NCBI RefSeq assembly: GCF_028765575.1
Contig: NZ_JARACO010000014.1
Coordinates: 1 to 64,000 of the forward strand
Origin: Aliivibrio sp. S3MY1
GTDB taxonomy: Bacteria > Pseudomonadota > Gammaproteobacteria > Enterobacterales > Vibrionaceae
Length of the DNA: 64,000 bases
Direction: 5' to 3'
Shown: positions 55,128 through 64,000 of the stretch, in pieces
Numbering within the stretch: position 1 is the first letter of the stretch
How the letters are laid out: every line of letters begins with the position of its first letter
Made by a program: the position numbers and the translations under genes
The notes under the pieces: generated by a model
Seen by the model: the letters and a program-made list of their open reading frames with translations, nothing else
Database searches by the model: none
What the model was told of the DNA's origin: nothing

Positions 55128-56738
55128 ATGAAAATTAACGTAAAATTTACTCTTTACGCTATCATATCACTCGTTGGTCTATCTTTTATCGTTTCGCTTT
55201 CGCTGTTATACAAATCTTTAAATGATTCAGAAAATGAAAAAAAATATTTAATTAATGAAATAATTGGTTCATTTGATTCCATTAGTAATATAGAGAACGC
55301 ATTAAACGAGAAGCGAAGATATGAGCTTTTAGTTATTTATAATATAAATAAAGATGAAAATATAAAAACAGCAAATGAAATATCACTGTTGTTAGAAAGA
55401 GAATTGGAATTATATAGCAAATATGACGCAAATGAAGAAGATTTAAAAAACTTCAATCTTCTAAAAAAACAAATCGCTGATTATAATTCACATTTGAAAT
55501 TATTATCATTAAATTACACTGAAGATGGATACAAAAATTCTCTATCATTATTTAATGACATATTCTCAACAGTAACAAGATTAAAAGACATCAATTACTC
55601 ATATATATCTGACTTTGATAAAGATGTTAAAGACAGTGTTAATAAGAAAAAGACGACTGCAATCATCTTCTATTTAGTTTGTATTATCGTCGTTTGCTTT
55701 ATCATTTTAAATCTATCAAAAGGGATTATTAATCGATTAAACTTAATCAATGCTTCGGTTAAAGACTTTTCAAATTTAAATATCGCAAAAGGCAAATTAT
55801 GTCATTTTATCGACAGTGATAAATTTCAAAAAGATGAAATTGGCGAGCTAATGCTGTCTTTAAGAGAATTTAGACTAAAAATAAATAATATCATAGAGTT
55901 AGCAAAAGAAACATGTAACCTAACATCTGATAATTTAATTAATTTCAATAAAGAAATTAATCATAATGCAGAATCTATGCAATATGCCCAAGATAATATG
56001 AATCAATTAGTAACGGCACTAAATGAAGTGGCAGCGACAGCTGGGGAGACGACTAATAATATCGTTATATCATCAGAACTAACGAATAAATCATCACAGA
56101 TGTCTAAATTAACGCAATCATTTGTTCAAAAGACCTCTGAAGATATATTAGAAACCAACAGTAAATTAGAAGCATCTAATGTTGCTGTCCAAGGGTTACA
56201 AGACGATTCTGAACAAATCTCCACCGTTCTAGAAATGATCAGTACAATCGCATCACAAACAAACTTACTTGCCTTAAACGCAGCTATTGAAGCCGCAAGA
56301 GCTGGAGAACAAGGAAGAGGCTTTGCTGTTGTTGCAGATGAAGTTCGAGTATTGGCTCAAAAAACACAAGAATCTACTTCAAATATAGAAGAGATCATTC
56401 TAAAACTTCAAAATCGAGCTAACTCCGTAAAACAAGAGGTCAATACTTGTTATCAATTAATGGATTCTTGTATATTATCGTCAAATGAAGCGATGAATAA
56501 TATGGATGAAGTGAATGTTAATATTAATCAATTAACTGAAGTGGAAGCTCAAGTTGCAACCGCTTCTGAAGAACAAACTTGTGTGATTAATGAAATTAAC
56601 GTGAATGCTATAAACATTAACGATGCCACATCGACAAGTTATGAGGTCTCAAAAGATTTAGCGAATAAAATAAATAGCATAAACAACAATATGAACAAGC
56701 TAAGTCAAACGCTCAATGACTTTAAGACATCTAATTAA
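55128..56738 (+). CDS. Methyl-accepting chemotaxis protein
   Basis: A transmembrane chemoreceptor of about 536 residues. It has helix 1 at about 8-27, a small helical periplasmic sensor (about 30-175), helix 2 at about 180-199, HAMP at about 200-255, and the signalling domain with its tip [20 protein letters not shown] (about 379-398) and [14 protein letters not shown]. The sensor fits a compact four-helix bundle; no ligand can be read. I start at the ATG at 55128, with GGAG 8-9 bases upstream; the frame itself reaches a TTG at 55104. The gene is strikingly A-rich in its first half (many Asn and Lys codons). It stands alone. Confidence 0.92.
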   Translation: MKINVKFTLYAIISLVGLSFIVSLSLLYKSLNDSENEKKYLINEIIGSFDSISNIENALNEKRRYELLVIYNINKDENIKTANEISLLLERELELYSKYDANEEDLKNFNLLKKQIADYNSHLKLLSLNYTEDGYKNSLSLFNDIFSTVTRLKDINYSYISDFDKDVKDSVNKKKTTAIIFYLVCIIVVCFIILNLSKGIINRLNLINASVKDFSNLNIAKGKLCHFIDSDKFQKDEIGELMLSLREFRLKINNIIELAKETCNLTSDNLINFNKEINHNAESMQYAQDNMNQLVTALNEVAATAGETTNNIVISSELTNKSSQMSKLTQSFVQKTSEDILETNSKLEASNVAVQGLQDDSEQISTVLEMISTIASQTNLLALNAAIEAARAGEQGRGFAVVADEVRVLAQKTQESTSNIEEIILKLQNRANSVKQEVNTCYQLMDSCILSSNEAMNNMDEVNVNINQLTEVEAQVATASEEQTCVINEINVNAININDATSTSYEVSKDLANKINSINNNMNKLSQTLNDFKTSN

Positions 56739-56771
56739 ATAATGTCACCATTTAATCATTATCGTCATATT

Positions 56772-57221
56772 TCAACGGTTTTTTCTTACTAAATTGACCG
56801 CCATAATGCTAAAACCAATAAGTAGCAACAACGGCAATAGCCAAAGCACATAGGTTTTCGCATTTAATGGCGGTTCATATAAAACAAAGTCCCCAAAACG
56901 CCGAGTCATAAATGCCACCACGTCTTTATCACTCTTACCTGCTTTTATTTGCTGATAAACTTCTAAGCGTAAATCTTTGGCTATTGGAGAGTTTGACTCT
57001 ACTAAGTTTTGGTTCTGACATTGAGGGCAACGCAGTTGTTTCGCTAAATCGATAGAACGCTTCTGCTCTTGTGGTGAATTAAATTCAAATAATTCTACAC
57101 TTTCAATCACCTCTTTATCCGCGCCAACAAACAAGCTTGAGCCATTATCCGAATTAGCCTGAACGGACATCGAGCTAAATACTACAATAATTAAGAACCG
57201 TAATTCTTTACATCGTTTCAT
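56772..57221 (-). CDS. nrfF: Cytochrome c nitrite reductase haem-lyase subunit NrfF (CcmH-like)
   Basis: A 149-residue exported protein: signal peptide (about 1-22), CcmH/NrfF domain with the redox motif LRCPQCQNQNLVESNSPIA (about 63-81; C-P-Q-C), then DLRLEVYQQIKAGKSDKDVVAFMTRRFGDFVLYEPP, and a C-terminal membrane helix (about 126-144). It presents reduced apocytochrome, here NrfA with its CxxCK site, for haem attachment. It is the last gene of the nrf operon, 2 bases after the dsbE-like gene, with AAGGA before the ATG. It is assigned as NrfF because the partners are NrfE-type and nrfBCD precede. Confidence 0.88.
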   Translation of the reverse strand: MKRCKELRFLIIVVFSSMSVQANSDNGSSLFVGADKEVIESVELFEFNSPQEQKRSIDLAKQLRCPQCQNQNLVESNSPIAKDLRLEVYQQIKAGKSDKDVVAFMTRRFGDFVLYEPPLNAKTYVLWLLPLLLLIGFSIMAVNLVRKNR

Positions 57222-57223
57222 TA

Positions 57224-57763
57224 TTATTCCTTAAAGAAATGAGAAAATTCACGTTGCCACTTTTTCTCATCTAAAGCGCCAGTAAAACGATGTAATATCA
57301 CTCCGTTCTGATCAATTAAAAAAGTCGTCGGTGTACCAAAAACGCCTAAATCCATTGCAAGTGATCCTCTTGGATCGAAAATCACGGCTTGGTATGGTGA
57401 GCCTGTCTGCTCTAATACTTGTTTCGCTGCAATGCGATCGTCTCGATAGTCTAAGCCAATGATGGTTATACCCTGTTCCTTTAATTGATGTAAAAAGTGA
57501 TGTTCTGTTTTACAAATACCACACCACGCAGCCCAGACATTTAATAAGGTTAAGGGCTGTTGTTGGAATAAAGCCTCATTTAATAATACAGAGGTATCCA
57601 TGACTTCTGGCAATTCAAAAGCAGGGACACTCTCACCCACCATCGCTATTGAGGTGCTTGATCCTTTGGTTTCTAATCCGCTAAGTAAGACGATAAAAAT
57701 ACCAATACATACACTAACGGCTAGGCCTATTTTCGCTATTGTTTTCTTAGAACCTGTTTTCAT
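57224..57763 (-). CDS. DsbE/CcmG-type periplasmic thioredoxin of the nrf operon
   Basis: A membrane-anchored thioredoxin of about 179 residues: one N-terminal helix (about 12-30), then a periplasmic domain with the active site WAAWCGICKTEHHFL (C-G-I-C) and the cis-proline loop GVFGTPTTFLID. It keeps apocytochrome cysteines reduced before haem ligation. I place the start at 57763, 10 bases after the nrfE stop, because the longer frame overlaps nrfE by 47 bases and its extra residues (KRKKRKKHK) are the reverse frame of the lysine-rich NrfE tail. In E. coli the nrf operon has nrfG here instead; this gene is not NrfG. Confidence 0.87.
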   Translation of the reverse strand: MKTGSKKTIAKIGLAVSVCIGIFIVLLSGLETKGSSTSIAMVGESVPAFELPEVMDTSVLLNEALFQQQPLTLLNVWAAWCGICKTEHHFLHQLKEQGITIIGLDYRDDRIAAKQVLEQTGSPYQAVIFDPRGSLAMDLGVFGTPTTFLIDQNGVILHRFTGALDEKKWQREFSHFFKE

Positions 57764-57773
57764 CAAGATTGCC

Positions 57774-59663
57774 TTATGCTTCTTCCGCTTTTTTCTTTTT
57801 AATGATGGCAATAATACCACCTAATGCCATTAGGATAGAGCCAAACCATATCCATCTAACATAGGCTTTATATTGTAAGCGAAGCGCGAAGCTACCATCT
57901 TTAAGTTTTTCACCCAAGGTGACATAGATATCACCATGCCAAAACCAATGCATAGCAGGCTCACTCATGTTCATCACTCGTACTTGATAATGACGACGCT
58001 GTGGCTGAACGGTTGCTATTTCCTTACCCTCTTCACTGATCATTAAATTGGCTTGTTCTGCGGTATAGTTCGAAGCAACTAACAAATCCGTTTCTACATA
58101 AGTAATCTCATAATCGGCTAATTTCGCAGTAATGCCTGGCTCCATTTTCGCACTGGTTTCAAAAGAGTGTTCAGCATTCATTGCCGCCCCAATCATCACA
58201 ACGGCAACGCCTATATGTGCCACTGCCATTCCGAGCGCTTTTCCTTGTGACTGTTTTATTGTCCATAATGAACCTCCAACAACAGCGACAGCTAATACCC
58301 AAATAATCGATGGCACAATAAACAGCTCACTGTATTGAAGTCGGTAGATAATCAACCCACAGATTATTGAACCAAGTAGCAAGAGTAAGCCGTTTCTTTT
58401 GGTCGCGATTTCTGCTTTTTTACCCCATTGAACGAAAATTGAAACGGCCATCATCAACAGCGCTATTATCGCCATAGGCACAAACAGTAGATTGAAATAA
58501 GGAGCACCAACAGAGATATTTCCTAACCCTAAAATTTGAAAAATCATCGGATAAAAAGTGCCTAGCAACACGGTTATTGTCGCTATTGAGAACAGTCCTG
58601 ATAACAGTAGAAAAAGAAAATCGCGACTCATCAACTCAGTGATCGATTTACTATTTAGCTGTTTACTTTTAAGTGCATACAAAGAAAATGAAACTAAAAG
58701 CACAGCAAAAAGGATCAATAACAAAATGATGCCACGAGTAGGATCAACCGCAAACGCGTGAACCGAAGTCAATACACCCGAACGCACCACAAAGGTACCA
58801 AGAATACTCAAACTAAACGTAAGCAACGCTAAAACGACAGAGGTTTTAAGTAGCTGTTGCTGTTTATGGCTGGCAATTAACGTGTGTAGTAGAGCCGTAG
58901 CAGTTAACCATGGCAACAAAGAAGCGTTCTCTACCGGATCCCAAAACCACCAGCCTCCCCAACCTAATTCATAATAGGCCCACCATGAACCTAGGCTAAT
59001 TCCCGCCGTTAATAAAGCCCATGCCAGTAAGGTCCAATTTCTGGCATAACGAACCCATGCCGATGGAATCTCTTTCATCATTAATGCCGCCAAAGCAAAA
59101 GAGAAGGTAGCGGCAAAACCAACATAACCTAAATAAAGTAATGGTGGATGAAATATCAATCCAATATCTTGCAACATTGGATTCAGATCTCGGCCTTCTA
59201 ATGGCGTATTTACATAGATAATAAATGGATTAGAAGCGAAAAGAGTAAAAGCGGAAAAAATCACAATCAGCGTATTTAACACCAATAAAACACGAATGAC
59301 ATAAGCCTGTTCAATCCGTTTTCTATTTAGCGTTATAAGCCCTGCCCACAGCGTTAAGGTTAATACCCAAAACAGTAACGAGCCTTCGTGACCTCCCCAA
59401 ATAGCGGCAATTTTAAAAAAGATCGGTAAAGCAGAATTAGAATGTTCAGCAATGTATCGAATTGAAAAATCATCGATATAAAAACCATAACCAAGTGCAG
59501 AGATAGAAAGAATACTGAACAAACCGCTCAGTAAAGAAAGAGGAAAAATAGCCATTGACCATTGTTCGTTACTTTTAATAAGACCATATCCAACCGAGCC
59601 CATAGCGACAAATGATAATATCATCGTTGCTATTAACCAAAACTGACCGATTTCAGCAATCAT
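57774..59663 (-). CDS. nrfE: CcmF-type haem lyase NrfE
   Basis: A 629-residue inner-membrane protein with about 14 helices. The haem-handling tryptophan-rich signature GWGGWWFWDPVENASLLPW (about 234-252) and the periplasmic histidines around it mark the CcmF/NrfE/CcsA superfamily. GHEGSLLFWV (about 92-101), PLLYLGYVGFAATFSFALA and the SFETSAKMEPGITAKLADYEI periplasmic block are CcmF-like. Within this operon its role is haem attachment to the CxxCK site of NrfA, with the dsbE-like and NrfF proteins. The lysine-rich C-terminus (IIKKKKAEEA) overlaps no other gene when the downstream start is set at 57763. Confidence 0.9.
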   Translation of the reverse strand: MIAEIGQFWLIATMILSFVAMGSVGYGLIKSNEQWSMAIFPLSLLSGLFSILSISALGYGFYIDDFSIRYIAEHSNSALPIFFKIAAIWGGHEGSLLFWVLTLTLWAGLITLNRKRIEQAYVIRVLLVLNTLIVIFSAFTLFASNPFIIYVNTPLEGRDLNPMLQDIGLIFHPPLLYLGYVGFAATFSFALAALMMKEIPSAWVRYARNWTLLAWALLTAGISLGSWWAYYELGWGGWWFWDPVENASLLPWLTATALLHTLIASHKQQQLLKTSVVLALLTFSLSILGTFVVRSGVLTSVHAFAVDPTRGIILLLILFAVLLVSFSLYALKSKQLNSKSITELMSRDFLFLLLSGLFSIATITVLLGTFYPMIFQILGLGNISVGAPYFNLLFVPMAIIALLMMAVSIFVQWGKKAEIATKRNGLLLLLGSIICGLIIYRLQYSELFIVPSIIWVLAVAVVGGSLWTIKQSQGKALGMAVAHIGVAVVMIGAAMNAEHSFETSAKMEPGITAKLADYEITYVETDLLVASNYTAEQANLMISEEGKEIATVQPQRRHYQVRVMNMSEPAMHWFWHGDIYVTLGEKLKDGSFALRLQYKAYVRWIWFGSILMALGGIIAIIKKKKAEEA

Positions 59664-59704
59664 ACTGCCCCATTGATTTTCAAAAAATTGTTTAATAATG
59701 ATGA

Positions 59705-59755
59705 AACGCCATATCTGTATTCCCCAGATAAATAAGGCAGCACTGATATGGCGTT
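59705..59755 (-). other. Nested alternative hairpins between nrfD and nrfE
   Basis: Arms AACGCCATATC (minus strand, 59755-59745) and GATATGGCGTT (59715-59705) form an 11-bp perfect stem. The second arm overlaps a smaller hairpin, TATCTG with CAGATA at 59730-59712, so the two folds exclude each other. The element starts 5 bases after the nrfD stop. It may control the ratio of nrfBCD to the maturation genes by termination, processing or stability. No T-run follows. Confidence 0.65.
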
Positions 59756-59760
59756 ACACT

Positions 59761-60717
59761 TTATACGACTGTCATTTGTCCTGCATAGAGTACAAACGTA
59801 CGCAGCATTAATACACCAAGTAAACTTAATGATGTCACAACAAAAATAAAGCCTTTGCCATGAGCAACTTCTTTTGGCGCAAATGCATTAAGAGCTATTG
59901 GCGCAAGCATACCTAAGCCAATCACACCAGCCCAGAACCAAGTTCCCCAAAAACCACCACCAATCGCAGCCCATGCAGCAGCCTCACCTTGGCCTCCACT
60001 AAAGATTAATCCCGTAAAGAAAGTGATAAGAACAAATAATTCAAACACCACAACTGGACGCTCAAAGTTATGTATCCACTTTACAGATGCACTGTGACTT
60101 GATTCTTTAAACCCAAGAACACCGAACAGCAAACACGCCGCGGCACCTGAAGATAAACTTGAGAACAAGAATAAAATCGGCAATACCGGGTTATTTAACA
60201 TTGGGTAGGTTTGTAAAGCTGATAATAAGAAACCAGTGTAAGCTGCCAACATAACCGCTAGCACCGCTAAGAATATTTCTAATGCGTTCTCAAACTGTTC
60301 AATCTTCAACAAAATCGTGTCGATAAAAGCAAACTTCCCTTTTAAGAACCCCATGATCTCTTTTCTAAAAATCACTCCAATCCAAGCAAACAGTACGACC
60401 ATGTATACTTGGAATAAGATAACCCCCATCGACATTACTGACGTAGGGTTAAAGAAGATCATTATTTTCCAAAAAGATAACGGTTTAGTTAAGTGGAAAA
60501 TCAAAATAGTAAGACCCGCAATAATACCAAATGGCGCTAATATTGCCGTCGCCTTGATAATGCCATTATCCGCAGGGTTACCTTCAATCACTTTACGTTT
60601 TAAGTAAATAGATATCATAACCGCACCAGCAGACATACCCGCTAAGAATAGATAGATCGCAATGATCCAATCCCATACCAAAGAGTCAAAATTAAACGCA
60701 GCTTCCCATGCACTCAT
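59761..60717 (-). CDS. nrfD: NrfD membrane quinol-oxidising subunit
   Basis: A 318-residue inner-membrane protein of the NrfD/PsrC family with eight to nine helices and no cofactor motifs. AAFNFDSLVWDWIIAIYLFLAGMSAGAVM (about 6-34) is the usual start, and GGGFWGTWFWAGVIGLGMLAPI near 255 is conserved. It passes electrons from menaquinol to the iron-sulfur protein NrfC. It begins one base after the nrfC stop, with GGGGAG from the end of nrfC as ribosome binding site. Confidence 0.92.
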   Translation of the reverse strand: MSAWEAAFNFDSLVWDWIIAIYLFLAGMSAGAVMISIYLKRKVIEGNPADNGIIKATAILAPFGIIAGLTILIFHLTKPLSFWKIMIFFNPTSVMSMGVILFQVYMVVLFAWIGVIFRKEIMGFLKGKFAFIDTILLKIEQFENALEIFLAVLAVMLAAYTGFLLSALQTYPMLNNPVLPILFLFSSLSSGAAACLLFGVLGFKESSHSASVKWIHNFERPVVVFELFVLITFFTGLIFSGGQGEAAAWAAIGGGFWGTWFWAGVIGLGMLAPIALNAFAPKEVAHGKGFIFVVTSLSLLGVLMLRTFVLYAGQMTVV

Positions 60718-60718
60718 C

Positions 60719-61405
60719 TTAAATCTCCCCTTTTTGGTTTGGGATCTTAAATAACTTAGGCTTAGTACCTAGATCCACTTTATCTCGATAAAATACGCTA
60801 TTGCTTAATACCGCATTAATCTCACTGTTTTTATCGTTCAAGTCCCCAAAGATCAGTGCTTTTGTCGGGCAAGATTCAACACACGCAGGTTGTTTACCTT
60901 GTGCTAAATTAGTCTCTCGACAAAAATCACATTTATCTGCTGATTTGGTAACAGGATTAAAGAAACGAACTTGATAAGGGCACGCCGCTAAACAGTAGCC
61001 ACAACCGACGCATTTCTCATTATGAACATCAACAATACCTGTTGCTTCATCTTTATAAGCAGCACCAGTCGGACACACCATCACACACGGCGCATTCTCA
61101 CAATGCTGACATGATTTACGTGTAAAACGATAATCAACATCAGGAAACTCACCACGAGGTTCACTACGGATAATCTCTAATCGAGAAACCCCCTCTGGCA
61201 CACTGTTCACTTCTCGGCACGCTTCAGTACAGGCTGTACAACCAATACAGGCTGTCTCATCATGCACCATGCCATAACGTTTTGCGCCATCTTCCATCGA
61301 ATAAGCCAGTGTTTTTTTACTGCTCATTAATGAGGTTGTCGCCACTCCAGTTGTAAAGATCACCGCACCTGAACCCGCTAAAAAATTTCGTCTAGAACAA
61401 CTCAT
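60719..61405 (-). CDS. nrfC: NrfC ferredoxin-like electron-transfer subunit
   Basis: A 228-residue protein with a Tat signal (SRRNFLAGSG at 4-13), so it is folded before export to the periplasmic side. Four cysteine clusters for [4Fe-4S] centres are seen: CIGCTACTEAC (about 53-63), CQHCENAPCVMVCP (about 99-112), CVGCGYCLAACP (about 131-142), and CDFCRETNLAQGKQPACVESCP (about 158-179). It carries electrons from NrfD to NrfB. It lies between nrfB (1-base gap) and nrfD (1-base gap). Confidence 0.94.
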   Translation of the reverse strand: MSCSRRNFLAGSGAVIFTTGVATTSLMSSKKTLAYSMEDGAKRYGMVHDETACIGCTACTEACREVNSVPEGVSRLEIIRSEPRGEFPDVDYRFTRKSCQHCENAPCVMVCPTGAAYKDEATGIVDVHNEKCVGCGYCLAACPYQVRFFNPVTKSADKCDFCRETNLAQGKQPACVESCPTKALIFGDLNDKNSEINAVLSNSVFYRDKVDLGTKPKLFKIPNQKGEI

Positions 61406-61406
61406 A

Positions 61407-62000
61407 CTATTCTCCTAGCTTATTTTCTTTCTGATTAAAATCAGCGTGGCAATCAACACACATCTTTATCTTTGATGAATGGTCAAAAAAAAGTACCGCT
61501 TCTTTTTCTCCATGAATAACATGACAAGATGAACAAGTTAAGTTTTTAGCATGAACATCATGTGTCCAACTCTTTTCACGTAATCTTTCTGAGGTATGAC
61601 AATCTGTACATTGGCTATTAGCTTTTAAAATTTCATCAAACGAGAGGGTCACTTTTTCCGTGCCTTGCTTTGATTGTGCCGCAGAATATTTAGTAACTTG
61701 AGGTGCGCCTTCTCGATGATCAGGCCCAATTGATTTATGACACTCAACACAATTCACATCACGTTTAAGAATCGCAAATGAATCTTCTCCGTGAGATCCT
61801 TTAAGTGTCTCTTTTTCATCTTTATGACATTGTGTACACGCATAATCGCGGTCACGAATTAATGTCACCTCATGCCGAGTTGATGAATCTGCCTTAACTT
61901 GGGGCGATTCATCTGCTGCAACATTCAGAGACAAACCATAGAGACAAAATGCGAAGGTAAGCTTCAACATTGTGACTATGGCGAGTTTGACTTTACCCAT
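61407..62000 (-). CDS. nrfB: NrfB pentaheme c-type cytochrome
   Basis: A 197-residue exported cytochrome with a signal peptide (about 1-30) and five CxxCH haem sites: CTQCH, CVECH, CTDCH, CSSCH and CVDCH, spread over about 52-185. NrfB is the electron donor to the NrfA dimer. I start at the ATG at 62000, with AAGGA 6 bases upstream, rather than at 62021; the shorter start also gives a normal signal peptide. It is the first gene of nrfBCD-nrfE-dsbE-nrfF, divergent from nrfA. Confidence 0.93.
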   Translation of the reverse strand: MGKVKLAIVTMLKLTFAFCLYGLSLNVAADESPQVKADSSTRHEVTLIRDRDYACTQCHKDEKETLKGSHGEDSFAILKRDVNCVECHKSIGPDHREGAPQVTKYSAAQSKQGTEKVTLSFDEILKANSQCTDCHTSERLREKSWTHDVHAKNLTCSSCHVIHGEKEAVLFFDHSSKIKMCVDCHADFNQKENKLGE

Positions 62001-62212
62001 TGTATATCCTTCCCTTTCCATACTATTTGATGCTGTAAAATATGAACAAATAGCAGGATGAGTAATTGAAATCCTGAAGATATTTCTTCAGCTTTTGGTA
62101 TCAATTCTCATTGGATAGTTTAGCCACAACGCTTAACAAATACATTTTATATCTAAATGTATCTAGATAATACAATTTGTATCTAATTAAGATGCACCTT
62201 CTACCACTTTTG

Positions 62213-62272
62213 TGATAATTATCAATAAATGATTATCTCCTTGTATTACAACAAAAATAAGAATCATTCTTA
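62213..62272. promoter_or_regulatory. Candidate Fur-type sites in the nrf control region
   Basis: TGATAATTATCA (62213-62224) is a perfect 12-bp palindrome, followed by AAATGATTATC. TAAGAAT-C-ATTCTTA (62258-62272) is a perfect 7-1-7 inverted repeat matching the Fur 7-1-7 core (TGATAAT-C-ATTATCA) at 11 of 15 positions. Iron control would fit a haem-rich pathway, but binding is inferred and AT-rich palindromes can arise by chance. Confidence 0.4.
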
Positions 62273-62343
62273 ACAATACACCCCTCAAAGGTAATGCTTT
62301 AGGGTTAGATGGTTTTATTGGTGATGAAGATCACTTATGTAAT

Positions 62344-62357
62344 TTGATGTAAATCAA
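62344..62357. promoter_or_regulatory. FNR binding site (perfect consensus)
   Basis: TTGAT-GTAA-ATCAA equals the FNR consensus TTGAT-N4-ATCAA at all ten conserved positions. It lies 127 bases upstream of the nrfA start, as expected for activation of nitrite respiration in the absence of oxygen. Which promoter it drives, nrfA, nrfB or both, cannot be decided from sequence. Confidence 0.85.
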
Positions 62358-62483
62358 CCCTATCTTCGATGGAAAAATACGTATCTCGCATTTACGTTAC
62401 ACTGAGCAAAGTTTCCAATTCTAATTGATAGTCGCTTTCACAACGCTTGGCTAATTAATTAAAAGAATATTGGAGATACAATA

Positions 62484-63923
62484 GTGAAAAAGCAATGGAC
62501 CCGTCATTCAGCCGCTGCAATTGCCATGGTGACTACGTTATTACTAAGTAGCCACAGCTTTGCTGCATCTGAAAACAATGAGCGAGTTGACCCTCGTAAT
62601 GAAGCCTATGCTGCCGAGTACGCCGATCAATACGATACATGGCGCTCTACCTCTGATAGTGCGCAAATCGAAGATGCATTAGCCGAAGACCCAAACATGG
62701 TGATCTTATGGGCAGGTTATGGTTTTGCTAAAGACTACAACAAAGCTCGCGGTCACTTTTATGCAATTGACGATGTAAGAGAAACCCTTCGTACCGCAGG
62801 CCCTGCCGATGAAAAATCAGGCCCTATGCCAATGGCGTGTTGGAGCTGTAAAAGCCCTGATGTTGGTCGAGTGATTGAAGAACAAGGCGAAGATGGCTAT
62901 TTCTCTGGCAAATGGGCTCGTCTAGGCAGCGAGATCAAGAACCCGATTGGCTGTGCCGATTGTCACGATACTCGTAGTGAGGAGTTTAAAAATGGTGGCC
63001 CTGCGCTAGCATTAACCAAGCCTCATGTAGAGCGTGCTATGGATGCGATTGGTAAACCTTTTGGTGAACAATCTCGGTTAGACCAACAAGCTGCTGTTTG
63101 TGGTCAATGTCACGTAGAGTACTACTTCAGCGGAAAAAATAAAGCGGTTAAATTCCCTTGGGATAAAGGTACCACAGCTGAGGAAATGGAAGAATACTTC
63201 GATGAGATCGGATTTAGCGATTGGACTCATAAAATATCTAAAGCTCCTATGCTAAAAGCACAACATCCAGGTTATGAAACTTGGCGTGATGGTATCCATG
63301 GAAAGAACAACGTAACTTGTGTTGATTGTCATATGCCAAAAGTGAAAAAAGAAGATGGCACTGTCTACACCGACCATAAAGTAGGTAATCCATTTGATCG
63401 TTTTGAAGATACTTGTGCAAATTGTCATACGCAATCTAAAGAGATGCTACAAGATGTCGTTGCTACTCGTAAAGCTCAAGTACTTAAGATGAAACTCACT
63501 GCTGAGCGTCAAATCGTTGCAGTTCATTTTGAGGCTGGTGCTGCATGGGATGCTGGTGCAACTGAAAAAGAGATGGAGCCAATCCTACAAGATATTCGTC
63601 ATGCACAATGGCGTTGGGATTATGCGATTGCTTCACACGGTGTACATATGCATGCTCCTGAAGTTGCCCTAGAAGTATTAGGAACAGCGGTTGATAAAGC
63701 AGCTGATGCTCGAACTAAACTCATTCGCTTACTGGCGAAAAAAGGCATTACAGAGCCTGTTGCTATCCCTGATATCTCAACCAAAGCGGCGGCACAAAAA
63801 GCATTGGGAATGGATATGAAAGGCATGGAAACTGAGAAGAAACACTTCTTAGAAACCGTTGTCCCTGAGTGGGAAGAACAAGCAAAAGAACGTGAAGCAC
63901 GAGATTACGCTCCGATTAAATAA
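62484..63923 (+). CDS. nrfA: Ammonia-forming cytochrome c nitrite reductase NrfA
   Basis: A 479-residue periplasmic pentaheme enzyme that reduces nitrite to ammonium with six electrons. Signal peptide about 1-27 (ending SFA). Active-site haem motif CWSCK (about 118-122), then CADCH, CGQCH, CVDCH and CANCH give five haems; the CxxCK site needs NrfE/Nrf[21 protein letters not shown], with Tyr and Lys of the active-site and calcium region, and [20 protein letters not shown] match E. coli NrfA closely. It starts with GTG at 62484, with GGAG 9 bases upstream. It is divergent from nrfBCD and followed by a weak hairpin near the window end. Confidence 0.96.
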   Translation: MKKQWTRHSAAAIAMVTTLLLSSHSFAASENNERVDPRNEAYAAEYADQYDTWRSTSDSAQIEDALAEDPNMVILWAGYGFAKDYNKARGHFYAIDDVRETLRTAGPADEKSGPMPMACWSCKSPDVGRVIEEQGEDGYFSGKWARLGSEIKNPIGCADCHDTRSEEFKNGGPALALTKPHVERAMDAIGKPFGEQSRLDQQAAVCGQCHVEYYFSGKNKAVKFPWDKGTTAEEMEEYFDEIGFSDWTHKISKAPMLKAQHPGYETWRDGIHGKNNVTCVDCHMPKVKKEDGTVYTDHKVGNPFDRFEDTCANCHTQSKEMLQDVVATRKAQVLKMKLTAERQIVAVHFEAGAAWDAGATEKEMEPILQDIRHAQWRWDYAIASHGVHMHAPEVALEVLGTAVDKAADARTKLIRLLAKKGITEPVAIPDISTKAAAQKALGMDMKGMETEKKHFLETVVPEWEEQAKEREARDYAPIK

Positions 63924-64000
63924 TAAGTTATAAAGCTTGGTGTTATATATGCTGAGCTTTAATACACTTATCAAATAATAGAAAAGCCGACACATATAAG

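Larger units (their letters stand above)
62001..62483. other. nrfB / nrfA divergent control region
   Basis: About 480 bases with no gene. It contains a 7-bp hairpin (CTGAAGA with TCTTCAG, 62074-62091) in the nrfB leader, a palindrome-rich AT block (62213-62272), and a perfect FNR box at 62344-62357. NarP-type heptamer pairs were sought and not convincingly found. Confidence 0.7.

Noticed and set aside
57764-57820. Longer N-terminus for the DsbE-like protein
   Set aside because: It would overlap nrfE by 47 bases and only reads the reverse frame of its lysine-rich end; the internal ATG at 57763 gives a normal signal anchor.

Overview
The window looks like a chromosomal segment of a low-GC Vibrionaceae gammaproteobacterium, most likely Aliivibrio (the Vibrio fischeri group). 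This rests on remembered similarity of GlpT, Udp, YdiJ, TcyP and NrfA to Vibrio and E. coli proteins, on the set of Vibrio-type DUF genes, and on AT-rich codon use; no search was run. There are no rRNA or tRNA genes, IS elements, phage genes or CRISPR arrays that I can see.

Layout. (1) 1-8367, minus strand: the N-terminal 2789 codons of a giant LapA-type surface adhesin, cut by the window edge. It has a retention module, a TAAG protease site and about 22-23 tandem VCBS-like repeats. (2) 8.6-13.1 kb: DUF2750 protein, glycerol-3-phosphate transporter glpT, thiopurine methyltransferase tpm, cystine symporter tcyP. (3) 13.3-17.7 kb: a chemoreceptor, a 26-residue small ORF in its own transcription unit, an ERI1-like exonuclease and a CHASE-GGDEF cyclase. 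(4) 18-23.4 kb: a membrane-anchored DUF2760 protein followed by two non-canonical Hsp70 proteins. (5) 23.5-29.1 kb: DUF2947, a stand-alone CARF-nuclease of the DUF1887/Card1 family, uridine phosphorylase udp, and an HD-GYP protein with a long insertion. (6) 29.2-38.8 kb: zntA with a clear MerR-family operator, a CBS protein, a TPR-like protein with a receiver-like N-terminus, ydiJ, DUF3334 and DUF2786. (7) 38.8-45 kb: a GntR/UTRA regulator behind a CysG-like protein whose methyltransferase half is a remnant, then the aapJQMP amino-acid ABC transporter. (8) 45.2-56.7 kb: a Bax-inhibitor family protein, two Sel1-repeat proteins flanking a membrane ATPase-like gene coupled to an MscS channel, a periplasmic NUDIX-PAP2 fusion with a GNAT gene, an intact PAP2 phosphatase and a second chemoreceptor. 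(9) 56.8-63.9 kb: a complete ammonifying nitrite-reductase locus, nrfBCD-nrfE-dsbE-nrfF on the minus strand, diverging from nrfA, with a perfect FNR box between them.

How it fits together: the nrf locus supplies the pentaheme reductase (NrfA), its electron chain (quinol to NrfD/NrfC to NrfB) and the haem-ligation helpers (NrfE, DsbE-like, NrfF). The adhesin, GGDEF and HD-GYP proteins are plausible parts of c-di-GMP-controlled surface attachment, although LapD/LapG-type controllers are not in the window. The best candidates for under-described systems are the DUF2760/Hsp70 pair, the lysine-less P-loop protein coupled to an MscS channel, and the orphan CARF nuclease.
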